Source: Volvox africanus (lineage: Eukaryota; Chlorophyta; Chlorophyceae; Chlamydomonadales; Volvocaceae). Taken from it: a stretch of DNA of 64,000 nucleotides. Location: contig BSDZ01000019.1 in NCBI GenBank assembly GCA_030268105.1, positions 102,001 to 166,000 on the forward strand. Reading direction: 5' to 3'. Below the pieces are notes generated by a model, which did not search any database, was not told the DNA's origin, and saw nothing but the letters and a program-made list of their open reading frames with translations. Below, piece after piece: positions 48,656-60,449 of the stretch; the first letter of the stretch is position 1, and every line of letters starts with the position of its first letter. A program made the position numbers and the translations under genes.

Positions 48656-50007
48656 TCACGAGGCCGTGCCCCCCGCCAACCGCCTGCGCAGCCCCATGGC
48701 ATCCACCGCCAGCTGCTGCGTCGTTACTTGTCCGAACTCCAGGTTTTGAGAGGCCTTAGCCGTGGAGGAAATCAGACGGGCGCCGTCCTGCACACCACCG
48801 CCGCCGGCAGCGGCGCGCGCTGCTGCTGCCGCTGCTGCTGCCGCAGCGGCGTCCGGCACCTTGAGCCGTGGCACCCTGTACATGATTGGTGCCATCCGAG
48901 GGGAGGTACAGACAGAAGGACCCGTGGGAGCTGGGTTAGCAGTTCAGGGCCATTTCGCACTTAGGGTTCAGTCGGGGTTAGGGAAGTGTTAGTGATAACA
49001 TACTAGAAAACTCTGGAGAGTAAGAAAGGCGTTGGCTCAGAAATGGTGGAGCCGCGCCGCCGTACTGGACCTGGACCTATTCACCGCATCTTAGCTCACT
49101 TTTTCCCGGTGAAGACCTCGTACAAGTGCTCCAGCAGCGCGATGCCCGCCCCGTGCACCCCCTGGATCGCCCCCTCCACCAGGTCGGAGGGGAGGTTGAT
49201 GGCCTGCTTGGTGCAGAAGGTCTTGATCTGGCTCCAGTTATCGCGCTTGAAGTGGGAGGAGGTTGCGTTGGCGAAGGAGTGCATCTGAATGTCGGACTGT
49301 AGGTGTTTAGGGGTGAAGGGCGGTTGCGGATGACATAACGGTTGGGCGGTAGTTGAGTTATGAGGTCTTTGGATTGGTGCGAGGGCTGATGACATGAGGC
49401 GAAATGGCAGGTGGCTGGGGCATACTGTGGGGGTAGGAGCGGATATTTTCAAAATGGAGGAGGGATGCCAGGCCCATAGATCATGTTAGCCCCAATCCGG
49501 GGATCATTGTACAAGTAATTATTGGTAAGGCATAGAAACAAAGGACATTCCTGCCCCCGAACTATGAGGCAAGTGTAACCGACGGTTGAAATGGGCATCT
49601 TGCAGGCTGTAAACTGCTCCCGCATGCACGACGCATCGCATATGTCTCTTACCGGGAAATAGCGGGAGAAAATCTCCGCAACAAGGAAGCCGTTTGCTAC
49701 GTCTCTGCGCCCGGAAGAAGCACCGACGATGCCAATTAAGGTACTTGTGCATATGGCCAATAGCTCAACCATTAAGTGTAAGAAAAATGAATCCATTTAA
49801 AGCATCTCTGCGAACACACCTTCGGCAGTTTCTTAATGACTGCGACAGGTCAAGGCCTTGAACCCATTTGAGGACATCTCGATGCAATGCCGGTGTGTCA
49901 GGTGGGGATTCATACCCAAATACCGTAGTGTCTTCAGGACGTTGCTTTCGCCCAGTTGTGCTTGCAAGGCTCGTGGCAGTCTGGTTGGTGAGCGTTCGAT
50001 TCGTCAT
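48656..50007 (-). CDS. SPATA4-like calponin-homology (CH_2) protein (218 aa)
   Basis: Four exons, 50007-49820, 49704-49653, 49296-49100 and 48875-48656, join in phase to give 218 residues. Residues ~38-150 are a DUF1042/CH_2 calponin-homology domain: LHRDVLKWVQGLDLSQSLRN, RDVANGFLVAEIFSRYFP, SDIQMHSF, KRDNWSQIKTFCTKQAINLP and an ending GAIQGVHGAGIALLEHLYEV, the pattern of SPATA4 rather than SPEF1. Metazoan relatives are sperm-flagellar proteins, so a ciliary axoneme role is likely in this flagellated alga. The tail has an Ala run encoded by GCC/GCG repeats, then a conserved-looking end (ISSTAKASQNLEFGQVTTQQ). The last-exon junction (GGGAAAAA|GTGAGC) hides an in-frame TGA, so an unspliced reading would end early. 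Confidence 0.88.
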
Positions 50008-50796
50008 TTAAGTGCCTGTAGCTTTATGAGATTTAAGTTACAGTTTAAAATGTTTTGTCTTGTGTCGCATACATGAAAGAATCCCGATGAACCTATCAGG
50101 AGACTTCCTCAATACAAGCCTTTGCGTCGAAATGTTTGTACTGCAATCGCGCTTCCTTCACTCTGCTATGTTAATATCAAGTTTTAATATTAGATACAGT
50201 TACATTTATCATTGTAGAGCATCATTGCCATGTGCCTTGGTTGACCCAGAGGTCCAGTTGCAAAACGGAACAGAGCGCATTACAAACAAAGAAGAATTAC
50301 AAATCGTGACCATTATGTGAGAGCGACTATTATTATAATAGTGATGCACTTTGCCCATCTTGAAGGTTATTGGAGTTGCCTACGGGGTCCCTGGCAAGGC
50401 ACCTCTCAATCGTCCCATCAGCTGTTCAGAGAATTGGATAATTTTTAAAACCTTGAAAATATTTTTTAACTACCATGGTCTTGCTTTAGACCAACGCATG
50501 CAAGGATATCGGTCCAGGGTCAGGGTTTCAGGGCATTCAACCGTGAAGGGCCGCATCGCCGCCGCCGCACCTTCGTCACAACTTTGTACACCAACATCCG
50601 CATCTCCGGACCCGCGGTTCATACAAGTTAACATAGTTATGCCCGCGCAATTCATGGGGAGAAACCTACCGTCTGTGTGAAACCTAACTTGCCTCGTGAG
50701 CAACTCGCACCGTCGCGGACCGTCATCCCGTACAGCCCTACACTGCCCAAGACAACATCCCAGTGATGACCCTCTCCTGGAGCCTCCTGGTGTGTG

Positions 50797-50832
50797 GTGC
50801 CAGGAGACTCTAGATTTCTAGACTCCTGGCAC
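50797..50832. other. 36-bp near-perfect palindrome
   Basis: GTGCCAGGAG, then CTCTAGATTTCTAGA, then CTCCTGGCAC: two arms of about 16 bases with one unpaired base. It lies in the 3' UTR of the vWA gene and is repeated in copy 2 at 59020-59055. It could form an mRNA hairpin near the poly(A) signal. Confidence 0.85.
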
Positions 50833-50855
50833 ACAGAGTACGACCGTTAGCGCCT

Positions 50856-50860
50856 TTACA
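50856..50860 (-). terminator. TGTAA polyadenylation signal for the vWA gene
   Basis: Minus-strand TGTAA about 310 bases beyond the stop at 51166 and next to the palindrome. The duplicated segment carries another copy at 59079-59083. Confidence 0.5.
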
Positions 50861-51095
50861 TTGTGGAAGTGTGTTGCCGTACGTGTCCGACTACTTCACT
50901 CGCAATACTCATGCATCTCAAAGGCAGCACACTCTTAAGCCTCATTTATCTGAGGCTGAGTTTTGGTCTGCAACACAGTGATCGACTCAGATAGGCAAAA
51001 GGTGATAACTAAACCGACCATGGATGACTCCTGTGGGATTGTGTCAGAACGTACTTCAAGCCATTCCCGTCCACAGTCTGCACGCAATCTGCATA

Positions 51096-51244
51096 CTTGA
51101 AGAGCAAGAAGACAGTACTGCAGACCGTTACCGTGACAGACCTACCGGGGGAGGTGGTGCAGATCCTACTTCGACGGCGGCCATTTGAGCCCACTACCGA
51201 CCATCTTAGTCGCGTTCTGCCGTACTGTCTTCTTGCTCTTCAAG
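51096..51244. repeat. Fold-back inverted repeat at vWA C-terminus
   Basis: The left arm 51096-51122 (CTTGAAGAGCAAGAAGACAG onward) is the inverse of 51217-51244 with one mismatch; the spacer is about 95 bases. The right arm is the coding sequence for the vWA protein's last residues (YDLKSKKTV); the left arm lies just past its stop codon. Confidence 0.9.
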
Positions 51245-54200
51245 TCGTACTGTTCGTAGCACCTCAACGTCGATGCCGTACTGATGGCCGCGCGCTGCTG
51301 TTTGAGGACCTGGACCGTACCCGCCACTGCAGCGACGGAACGCTGATCCCCCTGCATGTGTTTGTGTATGTGTGTATGTGTATGTGAAGGAGTGATGGGC
51401 AAAATATTGTCTGGTTAGGCAGCCAGTTGTTATGACTATTTGAGTTTTCTGGAGTCAGCTTGCGAAAAGTCCTCCAAAGGGCTCAACCGCGGTGTGGTAC
51501 CCGTGGTGGTGGTGGAGGAACGCATCTTGAATACAACAGCAACCACCCTGGCGGAAGACGGCGGTATACCCAAATCCTAGCCCGCCGGGCTAACCGGGCG
51601 ATGATGCAGCACATAAAAACACTTACCCGGGTCTCTGCCGTTAGTGAGGATTTGGCCAGTCTTGTTTGATCAGCCAGTGCGGTCAGCTTCGGCCCTTTCA
51701 GAGGGGCCGACTCCAACTTCTCCAGCTGTGTGTCAAGGAGCCGATGTGCGTCCTTCACATCACCACCAGGCCGCGCCGCTGCACGCTGCGCCGATTCAAT
51801 TGCGTCCAGCGTCTCGAAACGCGCTGCGGTTACGAACACGACTTCCGCGGGCAACTGACCCACGGGTCTTGGATCCGCGCTTCGACACACTCGCAGCTCT
51901 GTCGTGCGCTCGACACGGCTGCCGGAAATAACGTCAGTGTATTCCAGGTTCACAAACACCAGCTCCGAGCCAGCTGGCGACGGAGTCTGGTTCCCCGCTG
52001 TCCCCGGAGTGGCGGCGGCGGGGATTTCGAGCAGGAGAAGGCACTCACGGGTCTCTTCCGCGAACATGTCGTTGAAGACAGCACCGGTGGGGACGGCCGC
52101 GGTTCCCTGAGGGTTGGCCTCGCTACGGCCGGCGATTATCGCCGTCGAGGAGCTGGTTGTGGAGGGATTGCCTGCTCCAATGGGGGTGGCAGCTCCGATG
52201 CCCCGCCCACCTGACCGGAAGGCAGTCAGGGTGACCCCTGGACCGGTCCGAACCTCCACTCGGACTGATTTGGCCACCACGGCCAGGAGGCCCCCGAGGG
52301 CTACAGAGAAAGAAGGAAGAAAGGGAGGATGGCAACGAAGCCCTCGTGTACCGTTTAGGAAGCAGGAAACGCGAGTGCGAAGTAATGGTGGACGAAACGG
52401 CGAAGATCAGAAAAGAACAGGTCAGGTCAGGTCAGGAGGAGGCACATGCGCATGAGTGCGCGCGCGCGTGTGTGTGTATGTGATTGTATGTACGTTTGGA
52501 AGAAACAAGTGGGGATCACGTAGATGGCATGTACTGCACCCAGAATGAAAAGCAGTCGTACTTATCCAAACAACAGGTAGAGGAGTGCGAAGAAATGTGA
52601 GGTGAAGACTTCCGAGGGAAACGAAAGCAACGTTAGAACAGGAAACGTCGAGAAAACACCGAAACGACCGCAACAATATGGTACGGTGTGGTACCCTGAA
52701 GTACGGACAAGCCCAGTAAGTGAAGTATGAACTATTTATTACATCGACAGACCCACCATCGCCAAACGCAGAGGCGATGTCATCGGCACTGTTAATGTAG
52801 TAATATACGCCACTTTGGGCCTCGGCGACTGCCTGAAGCAGCTCCACACTGTGGCCCCCTCCGAAACCAAATGTATGTACGGTCACATTCTGGCCGGTGG
52901 GCGCCTGTAGCTGCCGGAGCCCACTGATGATGTCCGTGGGATGGCATGGACCTGTACGTCAAAACACAAAAGGCAAACGGTCATGCAGCTTGCACCTCCT
53001 AGCGTTGTGGTGATCTGGCGATGATGTCCATTAGCTCGCGGTAATGAGCTACTACCGTTGAGAAGCGTCATGACAGACCCAAGCGGAGCGGCGCAGGGAA
53101 TATGGGACCATCCTAGAGAGAGGGATCAGACCTTAATGCATCTCTCTGTGCGCGCATGCGAGCATGGTTGCATCGCAAACTTACACACAGTCACACTCCC
53201 AGACTTGGTTTTTACCGTCTGTTGCTTGTCCATCCGTGAACAGAAAGCAGCTGTGCACGATCTGCGAAACAGACGATTGCGAAAATGACGTGGCGCCGTC
53301 GCCAGCACCTAGCTGCGTCTCCGCCTCCATTTGCTGGCGCACGCCCGCCACTAGCCCGTCGTACAGCGCCGTACTGCCCGACGCAACCAGTTCCTCAACT
53401 ACAGCATGCGCCAGCGCACGCGAGGCAGCGGTCATCCGTATCAACGGCAGGTCTTGCCGTACATTTCCCGAGTAACTGATAAGGCCCAGGTAGTCATCGT
53501 CGTTTAGTTGGTCGATCAGGAAGTGGCAGGTCCTCTGGACCAGGCGGATGGGTAGCCCCGACATGGAGCCCGAGCGGTCTAGGACGCATGTGAGCGCCAC
53601 CCGAGCCCGCTGGGGAACCTCCGTTACTGCCTGCGCGCACAGGGTCGTGTTGGCGGAAAGAAACCGTTAAGCCCAGTGATACGATCTCACGGAGACAAAA
53701 CTGGCTTCCAATGGCACTGCGTGTGCGCCTCGTGGCGCTGTGCATAGCTTTATTTCAGATGGGGGCGGGGGGAGGGGTCTGCAATGTATTTGCATTTCCA
53801 TGGTTTTTCCAGTACGTGTGTGTGAGGGGGGGGTTGGTGCCCAAAAATGTTGCACAGCTTTATGTGGATTTGATAGTTGATGCCAAAGACACTTTGTCAG
53901 TTGTTCAATCCTCGTTCGCGCCTCACTGCTCTCGTCCTCTCATCCGTCCGTTTGATGTGCTGAAGAGGAGAAAAAGGACGACAGCAGTGAGGTGCGAGCA
54001 AGGACGGTCATTCGCCCATCCCGTCAAACCCGTCCGGACAGGGGCCCCCTTTCACCAGGGTTATAACCCTGCCGTACCTTGATGCTTATCACCGCCCGCA
54101 GGGCCTGCGCGTCCAGATCGTACTGTTCGTACTCTGGTATCACGGATACGGAAAGAACTTCACTTGGCTGCGCCGCCGCTTCCACCCCATCTGCCGCTAT

Positions 54201-56600
54201 CGCCGCCGCCGCCGCCGCCTCTACCTCAGGGCCTTGGATATTTTTGGGGGCCTGCAAACAGCGTCCGGGCGACACGGGCCTCAGTCACCCTAATACTCAA
54301 TGTGGGCTCATTCTGGTGGTCAAATGAAATTGAACCACCCAACATTGCTGCATTCCAGCTGAGTATTTGACTTCCTGTCGGAACAGCAATCATCATGATG
54401 CTGGAATGCTGTGAAATGAACAGCTGATTGTGCAAGTGCATTTGATTATACCCTGTTAGCTTTTTGTCACATTTAGAACTCAATTTTGTGCATTAGGGTT
54501 TTAGGGTTTTTATTTGTTTATGTGCTTTACTGATTGCATCTCACACCTTCGAATCCTTAACAAATCCCCAGTCCCCAATCCCCACCCTCGCCGCAGCGGA
54601 AGCACTTCGTACCGGGGTTGGGGCCGCGACCTGGGAGGACTCCAACACCATCTGCGCCAGCGTCTCCAGCTTGGCCTCCAGCCCAGGCACTGCCTCCATG
54701 TCTTTCTCCAACTCCGCCGCCAACACGCCTGCTTTGGTGCAGACTGTGGCCTCCTCGACGGCCGGGGTGGCCCCGCGGAACAAGAGAGCCAGGTCGGGTT
54801 CCCGGTCCTCCAACAGCGCCAGCAGCTCGTGTCGTCGAGGTATGGGCAACAGCGCCGCCTGCCGGGACGTCAGAGTGGGCACGTGGGGGAGACGGAGGGT
54901 AAGAGCAGGCGGAGGAGGCGGAGGAGGCGGAGGAGGCAGATGACCTGCTTCCCTCCGAACTCAGCGGCATTTTTTTCATCGGCTGCATGCGTCCGTCCCG
55001 TCGTTCGTACTGCCTTGGACTTGTGCTTACTCGCCTTTCTCTATCATTTACTATCTCTGCGCTTACTCTCCTCGCACGCGCACATCCTTGCTACTACGAC
55101 TGCTACCGCCGCCGTTGCCCCAGGTGAGTGGGTTCGCGTGGAACCGCACTTGGTTCGGTGGGTATACGCACTTGCTTGCTTCGAGCTGCTGGGTTGGGTG
55201 GATGGGTTGGTTGGGTTATGGCGCGTGTTGGTTCTCTTCACAGGTGGGGGTTGGGAGGAGCACTCGCATGACAGCGCCAGCGCCAGCGCCAGCGGTCAGG
55301 TCAGCTTCGCCTTGGACTCAACACGTCTTTCACTTCGCCGCCAGCAGTACGGCCGATAGTAAGCATAATTACGGTTTCTCTTCTTCTTTTTATTGCCTTG
55401 ATTCATGGCCTCAGCGACTACCTTGCGTACATCACAGCTCGCTTCCACGTTTCCTGCTTTGGACGACGTCAGCCGTCACCCGACCCTCACGGTGGTTAGT
55501 CCTCGTTCCTTCAATATGAGCTCAAGCGGGTTCGTTTCATTCGACTTCCCTCCCCCTACCCACCCCCCCACCAGGAACACCTTACAAAAGTCGACTCGTG
55601 TGCACGTGACCTAGGATGTGTAAAATGCCATCTTAGCCATCATTAGTGTGCATGGTAACATCTCTTCCGTTACAACAATGTCCCTCCCCACCTGCTGAAG
55701 GATCGCTCGGATCGTGCGCGCCCTGATGGTTTCGCCGCCATACGCCGCATGCATGAAGTTCGCACCGCCGCCGCTACGGCCACCGCCGCTGCGACGGCCG
55801 CCGCCACCGCCACCGCCACCGCCACCTTGCAGAGACCCGATTCCAGTTCCACTTCGCTGCGCTGCACCAACACCCGGAGCTACACCTCGCAGCCGGTTGA
55901 CAGCTGCCTTCAAAAACCGGGAAAGGGAGCTTCGTACGGTCGCCACCGGGCCCTTCCTTTCCGGGGCAGCCACGCCGGGTGCGGATGGCGGGGGCAGTGG
56001 CAATTTGCTTGGCGACGTACCCTGTTGTTGGGCAATGAGAGGCATCGCTGGCGTCTTGATGCACGTATTGGCTTCAGGTTGCTGCTCAGTCGCGGCTGTC
56101 GGATGGCTATCATGGCTATCCCCAATGTAACCCCCGGTGGTGACAGGCGAGGGAAATGCCGGGGGTGCTCCCAGATTGGTGAGTAACGCAGCTCCTGGCG
56201 GAAGAGGGCTACTCAGCGGCACGGCTGACCCGCAGCCCTCTGGGTTGTCGATCTCCGGGGGAGCAGTGGTGGGTAGTGGTGGGTATTGGTCGGTCAGGAG
56301 GCCCTGGCTACCGGCAGTGTGAGTCAAGGCCGCAGGCGGAGGCGGGGCTGTTACAGCCACTACATCCGGGGTTGCTTGGACCGCTGAGGGGGCCAAGCTG
56401 GAGATTGCGAGACCTGTCCCGTGAGGCGAGTAGCCAGGTATTGGTTGAGGGATGGGCTGAGCAGTGGCAGCAGTCGGGATCTGCATATCTCCGATGTCGG
56501 GCTTTGGCGCTTCCTGAATTGCGGCTACGGAGGTCGGCGAATCCCGCTGTAGGGATTGGAGCCCTTGCTCTGGGGCATTCGGCGGCGACTTCCGATCCAT
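51166..56600 (-). CDS. von Willebrand factor A-domain protein (932 aa)
   Basis: Seven exons join in phase: 56600-55692, 54858-54613, 54251-54078, 53630-53216, 52951-52757, 52300-51627, 51351-51166. The first ~300 residues are Pro/Ala/Gly-rich with a poly-Gly run. A coiled coil follows (RRHELLALLEDREPDLALLF; KDMEAVPGLEAKLETLAQ). A short strand (EVLSVSVIPEYEQYDLDA) leads into the vWA domain (~455-650) with an intact MIDAS DxSxS motif (CVLDRSGSMSG), SYSGNVRQDLPL, GSTALYDGL and LFTDGQATDG. Next is a beta-rich region (VRVEVRTGPGVTLTAF; LVFVNLEYTD) and a helical tail, as in the vWA-plus-C-terminal-domain proteins of plants and the ITIH-like group. MIDAS residues predict metal-dependent ligand binding. 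No signal peptide is visible, so it is probably intracellular. The ligand is unknown. Intron 1 holds a dispersed element. Confidence 0.88.
55240..55564 (-). repeat. Dispersed intron element, copy B (inverted)
   Basis: Reverse complement of the BOP1 intron element at 38062-38372, at about 90% identity. It lies in intron 1 of the vWA gene. Relative to the direction of transcription it has the same orientation as copy A in BOP1. It carries a short extra GCGCTG duplication near one end. Confidence 0.88.
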
Positions 56601-58836
56601 GGCTTGTGTCTGAAGCTCAAGTCTATGAGATAAGGTAGCTTACGTGATTGATAAGTTCTAAACTGGATTGAAAATTATCTTGTAGGCTGTATCTACCACG
56701 CAGCCGTCGGGCACTTCAAGGATGGACGTCCTGCGGGCACCCCATAGGTAACGGCATTGGGCAGCTTCCTCGCGTGGAATTATCCAAATAGTGGGAAAAT
56801 GTTATACTGGTATATTCATTATTTGTCCACAGTGTATTTGGGAAGCGGCAGCTCTGCGCGATTTCATCTCGTACGTGGCCATCTACCTTAACTTCGCTTA
56901 ACTGCCGAGCAGGACGTGTCATGCCGACATTTACTAAAGCTCCGCATAATTTACGCCAACATTAAAACTCTAAGTAAAAATATTTCTTCTTTGACGCAAC
57001 CGTGTGTGTGCACTTGCCAGGTTCAACATAAACCGTGTGGCGTACACTTGCCAGGTTCACGTCCCAAGTCCCATAAAACTTACCTAATTTACAAGACAAA
57101 ATATACAAGAAATTTACTTAAATTAAATCCTTATAAATCGGTGCCGACAGCAATGACTGAACGGAAGGGAATTACTTTCAACTGTTGGGCCGCGGATACG
57201 CCAGAAGCTAAATCTAGTCTGACTAAGAGCATCGATTGATAAAGTAAAACAGTATGTGTTTGTGATTTCATAAAGTATCATGTGACGACGAAACGAGCAT
57301 GGAGCAGAACTTGCAGCGGAGAGCACCATAGGGCCTTATCGTACGTCCAACGGGTAGATGGGGTAAAACACGGTAGGTCGGTAGATCCGAAGGCAGTTAC
57401 GTGTAGCTTCTGGGCCAAGGTAGAGCCGAGGCTACATACGCACTTATCAGAAAGCACACATTGCCTAGCCGGAGGCCGCTCGCATCCTCGCTGAATAAAA
57501 AATACAAAATTATAACGTAGATGAGGATACGGATAAGGAAGGGTAAGGATCTCGAAGGTAAAGTTTTCGCTAGGTTGGGTCATGAGAGCGCGATTGTGGA
57601 CTTTGTTGGCCAGGCTTGGCCACTCATGTCGCGCCAGGCCTCCACCTTTACTTGGTTTCCGCTGCCTACCTCTGATCTGTCATGATGCTATTTGCGAAAA
57701 CTACTTAATGTAATCTTTGCCAATTACGGTCACCAAAACGGTAAAAGGGGCAACAACTGAAATAAATTGTATGAAGGATGTCCTAGGATGCAGAGAGGGT
57801 GGTAGGGAAAACCTGGTCGAGAGTACCTGCACGGCAGCTCGCCTGCATATTGCATGCCAAGCGTTACACCGTATCACTATCCATTCGGTCACGGTCGGTC
57901 CCCGATGGTCCCCAGGGCGGTGCGCTGCGGTACAGTCAACTAACGGGACAGCAGCAGCAGCAGCTTCTCTGGACGGAGGCGTGTGCTCAGCCGGCAGCAC
58001 TCAGTTTAATGGGTATTGTCAGCAGGGCCTTGTTACTTTGTTTAGCGCCAAATACAACATCATGATTATAAGTTCAATAAAGATCGATGGACGGCCTGCT
58101 CAATGCCCCCCAACCATCAGGACCAACATCGGGCAGGGTCCCGAGGGGCATTGCGGGGTGGTGGTGGTGGAGGAGGATAGTGGTGGCGGTTCATTCCAGC
58201 ATGAGACAGTGTGGCCGGGACGGAGGCACAGACAGACACCTTTGGGGGCACCACCTAACGTTAGGATGGCAGCACCTGCAGGCATGAGGCTCCATTCTCT
58301 GGTTTCAGAAGAGTGATGAACCTAGGGGGAGACGGAGGGAGCTATCCCTATTGGGTTGAAGGACAGGTGGAGTTCCGTCGCCGGATAACGAATCTACACA
58401 GCTATTCGCAGACAAGGAATCATGGCTATAGTGTCCATATCCTTGCAAACCCTTGAAAATGTCGTGTCATAGGCAAAGTGTCAAGGGAAGAGCAGGTTAC
58501 CAGTCTACCAAAGACGCAAAGACCCTAGGGATTAGGCGGCATAAACCCTTGGTCGTTGTTTCGGTTAGCCACTGGCCACTTACAATATTACTTTGTATGT
58601 ATACAATCCTCTGAGCACTGACGTAATGAAGATGCAGTATTATCATAACGTTTGTTTTCCCCCAAATCTTATTATTTCGGTGTCCACAAATTGTACCGCT
58701 GGAACTATTTGCTCAGCTCCGGGACCAGCCTCTCGTCACTTTGGAAACTCGCAACCTGCCTTGCTGACGTAAACGTACACTAATGATAAGTTACCTATCA
58801 AATTTTACACGGCATTAAGTGAAACCACAGACTACA
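56601..58836. other. Intergenic
   Basis: About 2.2 kb with no supported exon. The part next to 56600 is the vWA promoter/5' UTR. A short direct repeat (CACTTGCCAGGTTCA) occurs twice at 57011-57060. AT-richer around 56930-57130. Confidence 0.4.
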
Positions 58837-59327
58837 GCGGTTCATACAAGTTAACATAGTTATGCCCGCGCAATTCATGGGGAGAAACCTACCGTCTGTG
58901 TGAAACCTAACTTGCCTCGTGAGCAACTCGCACCGTCGCGGACCGTCATCCCGTACAGCCCTACACTGCCCAAGACAACATCCCAGTGATGACCCTCTCC
59001 TGGAGCCTCCTGGTGTGTGGTGCCAGGAGACTCTAGATTTCTAGACTCCTGGCACACAGAGTACGACCGTTAGCGCCTTTACATTGTGGAAGTGTGTTGC
59101 CGTACGTGTCCGACTACTTCACGCGCAATACTCATGCATCTCAAAGGCAGCACACTCTTAAGCCTCATTTATCTGAGGCTGAGTTTTGGTCTGCAACACA
59201 GTGATCGACTCAGATAGGCAAAAGGTGATAACTAAACCGACCATGGATGACTCCTGTGGGATTGTGTCAGAACGTACTTCAAGCCATTCCCGTCCACAGT
59301 CTGCACGCAATCTGCATACTTGAAGAG
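58837..59327. repeat. 491-bp direct repeat, copy 2
   Basis: Near-identical partner of 50614-51104, same orientation, 8,223 bases downstream. Right after it (59328-59376) the plus strand carries the vWA C-terminal codons (TVRQTATKMVGSGLKW), i.e. inverted relative to the gene, with a 7-base deletion at the junction. Confidence 0.97.
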
Positions 59328-59751
59328 ACAGTACGGCAGACCGCGACTAAGATGGTCGGCAGTGGGCTCAAATGGAACACCATCCGTCTGCAAGGCCTGG
59401 CCACAGTGACGGACCTCCTCGCCTTCTACTTGCATGAGTGGCTGGTACAAGGAGGTCAGGGTGAGCAGCTGTGGTTGGGGCGGGTTGATAGCGGCTTGCT
59501 GTACCGATGCCGTGAACATGTTGATGTCTATTCACTTGGCGTGAATGAATTGAGTTGAATTGAGATTGGGAACTGCGAATCCGATTAGCTTTGCAGCTTT
59601 GATCCCCCCGCCATCACGGCAGCACTGCAGCAGCTGCTACTAGTTACGATAGTAGCCCTCTGTACATCCCGCCTTTCCTCCACACTGTTCAATCGGGCTG
59701 TGCAACGATGCTACTCCGCAACCCGAAGATCCATGCTCCAAAAGTGTTGAG

Positions 59752-60449
59752 ATGGAGTCCTCAGCACCCTCTCCACAACTGCCACCGTGCAACACGGAGA
59801 TCCTCGAACCGCTCCTGCGTCTCCTCGATACAGTGACGACGTCCCCCACGGGCAAGGTGCCGCTGTCGGATCAGGGGCTCAAGCTGCTTGGGGTCGCCGT
59901 GAGGGCCCGTCTGGCCCTTGCGGCCGGAAAAAGCTACAAAGTGGTGACTGCGGCGGCGCAGGTGCGAGGGTGGACGGTGGAAGGGCTGGGGAGGATTGAA
60001 TACTTTTGTGATGTGATACTACTTTGGCTTGTATGCTACCATCGTCATGGAAAACATGCCGTTGTCCCGGTGTGCCGTGGAAGACTTCCGAACCCACACA
60101 TGAACCCACATCAATCAAGTAATGAAGTAACCTGTAACATATGAACACATGGTGTAAAACGGCGACGTTTGTTTTTGGCCAGTTCACAGGAAATGAAACT
60201 CAGTTCATTCCATTTCGTGCGCAGGTCGCCTTGCACCTGTCCTGCAAGGCGGACGTACCGCTGTCCCCAGCGCTGTGTGGCGACGATGTCACGGGGCCCA
60301 TGATTGAGATGGTGGACCTGGCGTGCAGACACGCTGCCGCCGGCGAGGTCAAGGACGCCCGGATTCTGCACGGGGGCTTGTGTGCTGCTGGCTTCCTGAG
60401 CAAGGTGCGCAGAAGCCTCGGAAGCCTTAAGGCCTTCTGCGCACTATAG
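59752..60449 (+). CDS. Short two-exon gene or truncated gene, unknown
   Basis: Exon 59752-59961 starts with ATG and ends at CGCAG|GTGCGA. Exon 2 starts at 60225 after GCGCAG in phase 0. If exon 2 runs to the TAG at 60447 the protein is 144 residues (NTEILEPLLRLLDTVTTSP; GLKLLGVAVRARLALAAG; GDDVTGPMIEMVDLACRH; LHGGLCAAGFLSK). A good donor (AAG|GTGCGCAG) at 60405 suggests exon 2 once spliced onward, and the natural 3' part may have been lost where the minus-strand ORF begins. Helical, no known domain. I do not recognise it. Confidence 0.45.
60405..60444. other. Hairpin at convergent gene junction
   Basis: GTGCGCAGAAG and CTTCTGCGCAC are perfect 11-base inverted repeats separated by 18 bases, exactly where the plus gene's donor site and the stop of the minus ORF (60444-60446) meet. 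It may be a transposon terminus or an RNA hairpin. Confidence 0.8.

Larger units (their letters stand above)
50614..51104. repeat. 491-bp direct repeat, copy 1
   Basis: Identical to 58837-59327 except for one base (T at 50900, G at 59123) and without indels. Copy 1 contains the 3' UTR and TGTAA signal of the vWA gene. It ends at CTTGAAGAG, the start of a fold-back. Confidence 0.97.

Noticed and set aside
50652..50834. Identical 60-codon minus ORFs at 50652-50834 and 58875-59057
   Set aside because: They fall within the duplicated 3' UTR segment and a palindrome; identity reflects the duplication, not a gene family.
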